A DNA stretch of 22,424 nt from JAKBCQ01 sp021807585 (lineage in GTDB: Bacteria > Planctomycetota > Planctomycetia > Isosphaerales > Isosphaeraceae): positions 1-22,424 of the forward strand of contig DAHWFG010000663.1 in assembly GCA_027325115.1 (NCBI GenBank). The letters are read 5' to 3'. Positions 15,961-22,424 of the stretch are shown in pieces. Below the pieces are notes generated by a model, which saw only the letters and a list, made by a program, of their open reading frames with translations, ran no database searches and was not told the origin of the DNA. How positions within the stretch are numbered: position 1 is the stretch's first letter; every line of letters starts with the position of its first letter. A program made the translations under genes and the position numbers.

Positions 15961-17187
15961 ATGCCCGTTGATCCGTCGCATTCGCTCGCCGATGCGCTTT
16001 TGAAGCTTGATCACAAGAATCCCCGATACGCGGTCGACGCGGTCGATTGGATCCTCGAACGATCGCGCGCCGAGGGGGCGAGCGACGTCCACTTTCAGCC
16101 GACCCGCGACGGGCTCGAAATTCGCCGGCGGATCGACGGCGTACTCGAACCCGTCGCGATCCTTCCCGCTACGATCGCCGCCAACGTCGTCGCCCGGCTC
16201 AAGGTTTTGGCAAATTTGCTTACGTATAAAAACGACATCCCTCAGGAGGGACGTATTCGCGCGCCGAGGGGAGACGTTGAGATCCGCGTCAGCACGTTCC
16301 CCACGTTACACGGCGAACGCGCCGCGGCTCGGCTCTTTCCGGGATCGGGTCGGTACGCGCGGCTCGCCGACCTCGGCCTGCCGGCGGATCTCGCGCGGAC
16401 GATCGAACGCCTGCTCGCCGAGACGAGCGGCGCGATCGTCCTCTCCGGGCCCTCCGGAAGCGGCAAGTCGACGACGATTCACGCGTGCTTGCGTGAAATT
16501 ATCTCGATATCTCAAGGCGAGCATTGCTTGATGAGTCTGGAGGATCCGGTCGAGGTCGCGATCGAGGGGGTTTCGCAATCGCAGGTCGATTCGGCCGCGG
16601 GGTTCGATTTGGCGACGGGTTTACGATCGCTGGTGCGGCAAGATCCCGACGTTCTAGCCGTCGGAGAGATCCGCGATCGAACGACCGCTGAGATCACGTT
16701 CGAGGCCTCGCTGACGGGAAGGCTGGTGCTGACGACGTTTCACGCGGGGGATACGTCGGGGGCGATCACGCGACTTCTGGAGATGGGGATCGAGCCTTAT
16801 CTGATCCGCGGCGGCGTTCTGGCGATCGTTTCACAGCGGCTCGTGCGCTCGCTTTGTGGATGCGCGATCGACGCAGACCCGACCGATCCCGCGGTCGCTC
16901 TCGGCCTCGACCTCAAATCGGCGCGCATCGCAACGGGTTGCGACCGTTGCGGAGGTTCGGGTTATCGCGATCGATTTCCGCTCGCCGAACTTCTCGAACC
17001 GAGCGACGAGACGATCGGCCGTGCGATCCTCGATCGCGCCGATCGAGCCGCGATCGAACGTATCGCAAAAGATAAGGGAATGATTACGCTTTGGGATCGA
17101 GCCGTGACCTCGATCGAATCGGGTCGAACCTCGGCGGGCGAAATCCGCCGCGTCCTCGGGTTTCTGGGTCCGCCGAAACGCCAATAA
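15961..17187 (+). CDS. GspE/PilB-type secretion/pilus ATPase, compact form
   Basis: This is a 408-residue hexameric-type ATPase that would power type II secretion or type IV pilus assembly at the inner membrane. It starts almost directly with the N2-like domain (ASDVHFQPTRDGLEIRRRIDG, about 40-60) and lacks the N1 region that binds the membrane platform in full-length GspE (usually about 500-570 residues). Walker A is GPSGSGKST at 163-171 (Lys169). The Walker B region is DVLAVGEIRD, with Glu236. The His box is TFHAGD, with His261. The C-terminal metal motif is unusual: Cys299-x-Cys301 and Cys327-x2-Cys330, where typical GspE has two CxxC pairs. No other secretion or pilus gene is adjacent, so its machinery must be encoded elsewhere. 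A PilT-like retraction role is less likely given the cysteine motif and the N2-like start. Confidence 0.9.
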   Translation: MPVDPSHSLADALLKLDHKNPRYAVDAVDWILERSRAEGASDVHFQPTRDGLEIRRRIDGVLEPVAILPATIAANVVARLKVLANLLTYKNDIPQEGRIRAPRGDVEIRVSTFPTLHGERAAARLFPGSGRYARLADLGLPADLARTIERLLAETSGAIVLSGPSGSGKSTTIHACLREIISISQGEHCLMSLEDPVEVAIEGVSQSQVDSAAGFDLATGLRSLVRQDPDVLAVGEIRDRTTAEITFEASLTGRLVLTTFHAGDTSGAITRLLEMGIEPYLIRGGVLAIVSQRLVRSLCGCAIDADPTDPAVALGLDLKSARIATGCDRCGGSGYRDRFPLAELLEPSDETIGRAILDRADRAAIERIAKDKGMITLWDRAVTSIESGRTSAGEIRRVLGFLGPPKRQ

Positions 17188-17492
17188 ACTGGAACCGCTC
17201 GAAGTCGAATCCGCATCGTCGGACGGCGATTCGTAGCGGCGAACCGACGAGCCGTATCTCCATTTGAATTACAATATGAATATATCTTTGAATTCCGTGA
17301 GGGCGATTCGTCGCGTCGATTCGCCGAACTGAATTATGATCTGATTTTGTATTGGAATTTGTATATGGAGGGTGAGATTCGGACGAGCGCGACCGACGCG
17401 CCGGACACAAGAAAACTAATCATTATTCATATCATCGATCGTTCGTCGACCGTGATCGGGGACGACGAACGATCGCGCATGTCTTGAACTCT
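17188..17492. other. Convergent intergenic region of 305 bases
   Basis: This lies between the 3' ends of the GspE-like and PpiD-like genes. It has no gene. It has an AT-rich core (about 17260-17380) with partial self-complementarity, e.g. CTCCAT near 17261 against ATGGAG near 17366, and a strong hairpin at 17436-17475. Confidence 0.6.
17436..17475 (-). terminator. Perfect 13-bp hairpin between convergent genes
   Basis: The arm CGATCGTTCGTCG (17436-17448) pairs perfectly with CGACGAACGATCG (17463-17475) across a 14-base loop. It begins 18 bases after the stop of the minus-strand PpiD-like gene. The minus strand downstream is AT-rich but has no clean U-run, so it may be a factor-assisted terminator or a 3'-end stabiliser, possibly serving both convergent genes. 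Confidence 0.5.
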
Positions 17493-19409
17493 TTAACCGC
17501 GGCGTTCCGATGCGTCGCGGCTTTTCTTATTCTTTTCGTCGGGGGGAACCCAGTCGTCGGCGAGCCCGGCGCGTTTGCGCAACAGCTCCATCCAGTTTTG
17601 CCCGCTGCCCCTCATCGCCTTGATCCCCAGCGTTTGCTTGATGATGAAGCTCGATCCGTTGGGAGAAAAAAGCGCCGCGAACGAAGGGGATTCACGCTTG
17701 ACAAGCGCAATCACATAATAAATTGTTTTTGGCTGATTCACCCCCACGCGAACCTCGTCGGATTTGAGCCGAAAAATCAGATCGCGGAGTTCGGCGCCGG
17801 CGTTGGGGATTTCTTTGATCTCGACGGGTTGTTCCTCGGATTGAAATTGTGAAGTGAAAATCGCTGGGATCGTTTTGGCGACGGGAGTGGTGGTGATCAC
17901 GGCGCGGTCTTTGACGACATCGGCGAGCTTGCCTCCGTGTTCATTCGCTTGCCGGGCGAGAGCGTCGGCGTCTTTTTGGGCGAGTTCGCGAGCCTTCTTC
18001 ATCTTGACCGCGAGAACGACCTGATCGCGAATTTGAGTGAGCGGGGGAGTGTGCGCCGCCTCGTCGGTCGTTTTCCACGCGAGGTAACGCCTTCCTTGCG
18101 CGTCGGTAAGTTCGACGGGCTCGTTGACTCCGATCGTCGTATCAAAGAATTCTTCAACAAAATCTTTCCCTCGGCTCGGCCATTCGAGACCCGATTTGCT
18201 CGTCGAGATCAGCTCGTATGTCGCCGCGGATTCACGGTCGAGCAGGGGAGTCGTCGCGAGCTCAAGCCCCAGCTTTTTGGCGACGGGAACCGCGTCGGGA
18301 AGTTTGGGAAGTTCGAGATCGAGCGTTTTCCCTTTCTCCTTCGCCTCGTCGATCTGGTTGCGGACTTCATCAACCTTATGTTCATAAGGCTCGAAGAGTT
18401 CGTTTCGAATGTCATTGAATCGACGATCGATTTCGGCGCGCGCCGATTCGTCGGCGAGCTTGTTTTCGAGAATCGACTTGATTTCGCCGAACGGGCGCGG
18501 CGTGAGCGCGGCCTTGGGATCGTCGGCGAAGAGATCGAACGGAAGGTCGTCGCCGACGGTCCGAAGGAGTTCCTCATCGAGCTCGGTCCGATGCAGATCG
18601 AGGTACTCGCGAATCTGCGCCTCGGTGAGCTTGGCGCGATACCCCTTCATCAGCGATTCGCCGTCGATCATCAGATATTGAAATTGAATACGTCGAGGGA
18701 TTTTGAAGCCGGGGAGGTCGCGAGCCGGATCGGGGAGGAGCTCTTTACCTTCGGTGTAAGTCGCCTCGATTTCGGCGGCGGACGGCGCGGGGACGTCTTT
18801 TACATAATCGGCGCAGCGGAATTCGACGGCCTGAACCGAAACGCGTTCCTCGGTATCGCGATAGGATCTCCAGATATCAAGAGGCGTCAGCGGTTCTTCG
18901 CCCGCGAGCGAGGAAACGTGGAGCAGCCGAAGCTGATTGGCGAGCGATTCGAGTACGGTGCTCGCGCTCACGTTGTTGCCGAAAACGCGGTCGAAGACGG
19001 CGTCGAGTTGCTTCGGGCTATATTTCGAGCCGACGCGTTCGCGAACCCATTTGCGGGCGACCGAGACGTCGGCGGGGATGCCGAGTCGATCGGCCTCATG
19101 CTGAAGAATGTAGGCGTCGACGAGCGATCGATCGGAGAGGTCGCCGAACGCCATCGGATACATCGGGTTGATTTCTTGCCAGAGCCGATTCGCGTAATAC
19201 CGCTCGGTCTTGAGCCGTTCGAGATCCTTCTGCTTCACGGGCTTTCCGAACAACGTCGCGACGATCGCGTCCGACCCCGTTCCCGAATTGCCTCCACGCA
19301 TCCCCATCAGGTTGGGGAGCGAATCGGCCAGAACGAAAACGAACATCGCCATGATCGCGAGCACGGCGAGCATGGTTCGTTGATGACGACGGAAATAAGC
19401 GAACGGCAT
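17493..19409 (-). CDS. PpiD/SurA-like membrane-anchored foldase, PPIase domain not evident
   Basis: This encodes 638 residues from the ATG at 19409. A basic N-terminus and one helix at about 12-30 (MLAVLAIMAMFVFVLADSL) anchor it in the inner membrane, as in PpiD. The region about 45-190 resembles the SurA/PpiD N-terminal chaperone domain (VDAYILQHEADRLGIPADVS). Residues about 230-380 are highly charged and helical. Towards the end, RRYLAWKTTDEAAHTPPLTQIRDQVV and the following helix match the C-terminal chaperone portion of PpiD-type proteins. I cannot identify a well-conserved parvulin (PpiC) core between them, so it may act as a chaperone without isomerase activity. The likely role is folding of exported proteins. 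The ribosome site is weak. Confidence 0.75.
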   Translation of the reverse strand: MPFAYFRRHQRTMLAVLAIMAMFVFVLADSLPNLMGMRGGNSGTGSDAIVATLFGKPVKQKDLERLKTERYYANRLWQEINPMYPMAFGDLSDRSLVDAYILQHEADRLGIPADVSVARKWVRERVGSKYSPKQLDAVFDRVFGNNVSASTVLESLANQLRLLHVSSLAGEEPLTPLDIWRSYRDTEERVSVQAVEFRCADYVKDVPAPSAAEIEATYTEGKELLPDPARDLPGFKIPRRIQFQYLMIDGESLMKGYRAKLTEAQIREYLDLHRTELDEELLRTVGDDLPFDLFADDPKAALTPRPFGEIKSILENKLADESARAEIDRRFNDIRNELFEPYEHKVDEVRNQIDEAKEKGKTLDLELPKLPDAVPVAKKLGLELATTPLLDRESAATYELISTSKSGLEWPSRGKDFVEEFFDTTIGVNEPVELTDAQGRRYLAWKTTDEAAHTPPLTQIRDQVVLAVKMKKARELAQKDADALARQANEHGGKLADVVKDRAVITTTPVAKTIPAIFTSQFQSEEQPVEIKEIPNAGAELRDLIFRLKSDEVRVGVNQPKTIYYVIALVKRESPSFAALFSPNGSSFIIKQTLGIKAMRGSGQNWMELLRKRAGLADDWVPPDEKNKKSRDASERRG

Positions 19410-19437
19410 GGTGAGTCCCGAAAAAAATTCGACGGCT

Positions 19438-19477
19438 CAGCCCCTAAGGGGCTGGAGGACGCGGCGCCGGCGCGTCC
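19438..19477. repeat. Two tandem GC-rich hairpins in the PpiD-like gene's leader
   Basis: The first is CAGCCCC-TAA-GGGGCTG (19438-19454), a perfect 7-bp stem with a three-base loop. The second is GGACGCG-7 bases-CGCGTCC (19457-19477), also a perfect 7-bp stem. Two bases separate them. On the minus strand they fall 29-68 bases upstream of the PpiD-like ATG, with a run of seven T between them and the ATG. They could form an attenuator-like leader or be a dispersed palindromic element. Confidence 0.5.
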
Positions 19478-19480
19478 CAC

Positions 19481-19510
19481 TTGACACGCTCGGATCGCCT
19501 CGGCTAATGG
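19481..19510 (+). promoter_or_regulatory. Possible topA promoter
   Basis: A perfect TTGACA -35 (19481-19486) is followed after 18 bases by TAATGG (19505-19510), a poor -10. It points towards topA, giving a leader of roughly 200 bases. Confidence 0.35.
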
Positions 19511-19720
19511 AGAACGGACGATCGATGTTTGCGACGATCCCAAAATCGACCCGCCGAGGGTCGACCGTGTCCCAAATCTACCAAAGGAGCCGGCGAAACG
19601 CCAAGGGAACCACGAAACGCGTGAAACGTCAAGAATCGAGCCCGCCTGGATCGCGCTCGATTCCCAACTCACACCGCTTTCATTGAGGTTTCCGCTCCCA
19701 CTTCGAGGAAGTAACGAGCC

Positions 19721-22384
19721 GTGCCGAGAAAGACCAGCAAAAGCGAGACGAAACCCGACGACACCCCCGCCAAGGTTCGCAAGACGGCGGCCAAGCCCGT
19801 CGACGGTCGCGTGAAGGCGAAAACCTCGGCCGCTCCCAAGCGGAAAGCGCCGTCGAAAGCCGCCTCGGGCGCCTCACCAACCGCCAAGGGAAAAGCCCTC
19901 GTCATCGTCGAAAGCCCCAAAAAGGCCAAGTCGATCTCCAAATTCCTGGGATCGAACTTCGTCGTCAAGGCGAGCATGGGGCACGTCCGCGATCTCCCCA
20001 AGAAAACACTCGGCCTCGACGTCAAACACGACTACGCTCCAACATATGAGATTATGCCCGGAAAGAAAGGCGCGGTCGACGATCTGAAAAAATCGGCCAA
20101 AACCGCCGACATCGTTTATCTCGCGACCGACCCCGACCGCGAAGGTGAGGCGATCGCCTGGCACCTTCAGCACGCGCTCGAACTCCCCGACGACCGCGTC
20201 CGCCGCGTCCTCTTTTTCGAGATCACCGAAAAAGCCGTTCGCGACGCGTTCCAACATGTCGGTCCAATTGATATGGACAAAGTTAACGCTCAACAAGCAC
20301 GACGATTTCTTGATCGATTCGTCGGCTATCAACTCAGCCCGCTCTTGTGGAAAAAGGTCGCTCGCAATCTCAGCGCCGGTCGCGTCCAATCGGTCGCAGT
20401 CCGGTTGATCGTCGAACGCGAAAAGGAAATCCGCGCGTTCGTCAGCGAGGAATACTGGAAAATCAAGGCGGCGCTCGCCCCTCGTCCCGCCAAGGAAGAC
20501 GAGCGATTTGAAGCCGATCTCGTCGAATGGGGGGGCGCGAAATTCGCCGCCAATAACGAGACCGACGCCCTCGCGATCCGCGACGCGCTCGCCAAACTGC
20601 CGTACACCGTCGCCTCGGTCGAACAAGAACGTAAACCCGAAAAAGCGCAACCTCCGTTCAAGACGAGCACGCTTCAACAACAGGCCGCGATTCGCTTGCG
20701 TTTCTCGGGTAAGCGAACGATGAAAATCGCCCAGGAATTGTACGAGGGGATCGACGTCGACGGGTCGGGCCCCGTCGGCCTCATCACCTACATGCGAACC
20801 GACAGCCTGCGCGTCTCGCAAGAAGCGCTCGTCTCGGTTCGACAAATGATCCAAACCGAATACGGTCCCGCGTACCTTCCCGCCAAGCCCAATCAATACG
20901 CCGCGGGCAAGCTGGCGCAAGAGGCGCACGAGGCGGTCCGGCCGACCGACCTCGAACTCACACCCGAGAAGGTTCGCGCCCGGCTTTCGCACGATCAATT
21001 TAAACTTTATCAGTTGATTTATCGTCGATTCGTGGCGAGCCAGATGACCCCCGCGCTCTTCGACGTGACCGACGTCGTCATCCACGCAGGTGACCGCCAA
21101 GGTGTCTTCAAAACGCAGGGAAAAATCCTCTTTTTCGACGGCTATCGCCGCGTCTTGCCGCCGACCTCGAAACAGGAAGACGCGCTCCTGCCCAAGCTGA
21201 CGGTCGGAGGACCGCTCGAACTCCTCGCGCTCGACCCAAGCCGACACTTCACCCAGGCGCCGCCGCGCTATACCGAGGCCACTCTGATCAAGGCGCTTGA
21301 AAAAGAAGCGATCGGCAGGCCCAGCACGTACGCGCCGATCATCCAAACCATCCAGGATCGACGCTATGTCGATCAGACCGAACGCCGCTTCCGCGCCACC
21401 GACCTGGGAATGGTCGTCACCGATCTGCTCGTCGAACATTTTCCTAAAATCATGAACATGAAGTTCACTTCAAGAATGGAAGAGGAGCTTGACGAAGTCG
21501 CCGCGGCGAAGATGGATATGGTGAAGGTGCTGGATGATTTTTATCACCCGTTTCAAGAATCGCTCTCGATCGCCGAGAAGACGATGGAGCGGGTGCAGAT
21601 TCTCTCGTCCGAGGTCTGCCAGGAATGCGGCGCGCCGATGGTGATCAAGTTCTCCAAATCGGGCGAATTTTTGGGGTGCTCGCGCTATCCCGATTGCAAG
21701 GCGACGCGGCGGATGGACGGAAGCGTGAAGGCCGAGGCGGTTGAAACCGAGCACAAATGCACCAAGTGCGGTAAACCGCTGTTGTTGCGCCAAAGCAAAC
21801 GGGGTCCGTTCCTATCGTGTTCGGGCTACCCCAAATGCAAAGAGGCGTACAACCTGGATGAAAACGGCAACCCCGTTCCCTCGGTCGTCGAAACCGAGCA
21901 CAAATGCCCCAAGTGCGGCAAACCCATGGTGATGCGGCAAGGATCGCGGGGCGCCTTCCTGGGATGCTCGGGTTATCCCAAGTGTCGAACGACGTCTCCG
22001 GTCGACGACGAGGGAAAACCGATCAAGCCCGTCGAGGTCGACGTCAAATGTCCCAAGTGCGGCGGCGCAATGGGAGTGAAGCAAGGGCGGAGAGGACCGT
22101 TCCTCGGATGCCAAAGCTACCCGAAATGCCGAGGAACCGCGCAACTCTCCGACGAACTCAAAGAACAACTCGGAGACGCGATCCCCGCGGCGCCCAAGAA
22201 CGACGGTCCCGATCTCAAAACCGTCGAGGTCGTGGAAATGTGCGACCAGTGCGGAGGCGCGATGATCGTGCGTCGAGGTCGACGCGGCTTCTTCCTCGGC
22301 TGCGCCAATTACCCCAAGTGCAAAGGAACCCGCGAACCGGGAGAACAAACGCTGGAACGAATCATGGCCGTCACAGGCGTCTGA
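19721..22384 (+). CDS. topA: DNA topoisomerase I (type IA) with five C-terminal zinc ribbons
   Basis: This relaxes negative supercoils by nicking and passing single strands. It encodes 887 residues from a GTG with GAGGAAG at 19705-19711. An N-terminal extension of about 55 residues, rich in Lys, Ala, Pro and Thr, precedes the TOPRIM domain (ALVIVESPKKAKSI, with Glu64). The metal-binding acidic residues are Asp137, Asp139 and Glu141 (ATDPDREGEAIAWHL). The active-site tyrosine is Tyr357 (GLITYMRTDSLRVS). The EAHEAVRPTD and GRPSTYAPII motifs of the core are intact. From Cys633 to Cys867 there are five CxxC...C-x4-C ribbons (pattern CPKCGKPM...FLGCSGYPKC). E. coli TopA has fewer such four-Cys ribbons. 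The basic tail and N-terminal extension probably strengthen DNA binding. The gene is complete and stands alone. Confidence 0.97.
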   Translation: MPRKTSKSETKPDDTPAKVRKTAAKPVDGRVKAKTSAAPKRKAPSKAASGASPTAKGKALVIVESPKKAKSISKFLGSNFVVKASMGHVRDLPKKTLGLDVKHDYAPTYEIMPGKKGAVDDLKKSAKTADIVYLATDPDREGEAIAWHLQHALELPDDRVRRVLFFEITEKAVRDAFQHVGPIDMDKVNAQQARRFLDRFVGYQLSPLLWKKVARNLSAGRVQSVAVRLIVEREKEIRAFVSEEYWKIKAALAPRPAKEDERFEADLVEWGGAKFAANNETDALAIRDALAKLPYTVASVEQERKPEKAQPPFKTSTLQQQAAIRLRFSGKRTMKIAQELYEGIDVDGSGPVGLITYMRTDSLRVSQEALVSVRQMIQTEYGPAYLPAKPNQYAAGKLAQEAHEAVRPTDLELTPEKVRARLSHDQFKLYQLIYRRFVASQMTPALFDVTDVVIHAGDRQGVFKTQGKILFFDGYRRVLPPTSKQEDALLPKLTVGGPLELLALDPSRHFTQAPPRYTEATLIKALEKEAIGRPSTYAPIIQTIQDRRYVDQTERRFRATDLGMVVTDLLVEHFPKIMNMKFTSRMEEELDEVAAAKMDMVKVLDDFYHPFQESLSIAEKTMERVQILSSEVCQECGAPMVIKFSKSGEFLGCSRYPDCKATRRMDGSVKAEAVETEHKCTKCGKPLLLRQSKRGPFLSCSGYPKCKEAYNLDENGNPVPSVVETEHKCPKCGKPMVMRQGSRGAFLGCSGYPKCRTTSPVDDEGKPIKPVEVDVKCPKCGGAMGVKQGRRGPFLGCQSYPKCRGTAQLSDELKEQLGDAIPAAPKNDGPDLKTVEVVEMCDQCGGAMIVRRGRRGFFLGCANYPKCKGTREPGEQTLERIMAVTGV

Positions 22385-22424
22385 CGACCAAAAACACGAC
22401 CTCCTGATTTCCATATTCAAGAAC

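Larger units (their letters stand above)
19410..19720. other. Divergent intergenic region of 311 bases
   Basis: This separates the PpiD-like gene from topA. A 92-codon plus-strand frame at 19408-19686 is Arg-rich, covers the hairpins and lacks a ribosome site, so I do not call it a gene. The region holds two hairpins (19438-19477) and a possible topA promoter. Confidence 0.6.

Noticed and set aside
17937..19484. 515-codon plus-strand frame opposite the PpiD-like gene
   Set aside because: The minus-strand frame has a signal anchor and family-like domains. The plus-strand product is an antisense shadow without recognisable features.
19874..21439. 521-codon minus-strand frame inside topA
   Set aside because: It is the antisense of an intact topA with all catalytic motifs. 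Long antisense frames are expected in GC-rich genes.

Overview
The window reads as chromosomal DNA of a planctomycete (phylum Planctomycetota). This is inferred from its protein types: Met/Gly-rich anchored proteins, a giant coiled-coil protein with an N-terminal zinc ribbon, a TPR/FG-GAP/UnbV protein, a PpiD/SurA-like foldase, and a topoisomerase I with five C-terminal zinc ribbons. The DNA is GC-rich and packed with the palindrome CGATCG. No rRNA, tRNA, CRISPR array, transposase, integrase or phage gene was seen.

Layout. (1) Bases 1-3095, plus strand: the 3' part of a Met/Gly- then Ala/Pro-rich protein, followed by a 675-residue membrane-anchored Met/Gly-rich protein. The pair probably belongs to an envelope or pilus-type locus that starts upstream of the window. 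A strong intrinsic terminator (3198-3234) closes it. (2) 3355-6710, plus strand: a good promoter candidate, a HlyD/RND-type periplasmic adaptor without its pump, and two small membrane proteins of unknown role. (3) 6701-7954, minus strand: queC then queD, two steps of the 7-deazaguanine (preQ0/queuosine) pathway. queD overlaps the preceding plus-strand gene tail-to-tail by 10 bases. (4) 8061-14692, minus strand: the 1116-residue zinc-ribbon coiled-coil protein and the 961-residue TPR/beta-propeller protein. (5) 14927-17187, plus strand: an L-galactose-dehydrogenase-like aldo/keto reductase and a compact GspE/PilB-type secretion ATPase. (6) 17493-19409, minus strand: the PpiD/SurA-like protein. 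(7) 19721-22384, plus strand: topA.

Most neighbours are functionally unrelated, as is common in planctomycete genomes. The only clear pathway unit is queC-queD. A loose cell-envelope theme links the Met/Gly-rich pair, the HlyD adaptor, the small membrane proteins, the FG-GAP protein, the GspE-like ATPase and the PpiD-like foldase. I did not find a defence system or a clearly new multi-gene system. The least explained items are the Met/Gly-rich pair, the zinc-ribbon coiled-coil protein with its 126-base tandem repeat, and the extreme density of CGATCG.
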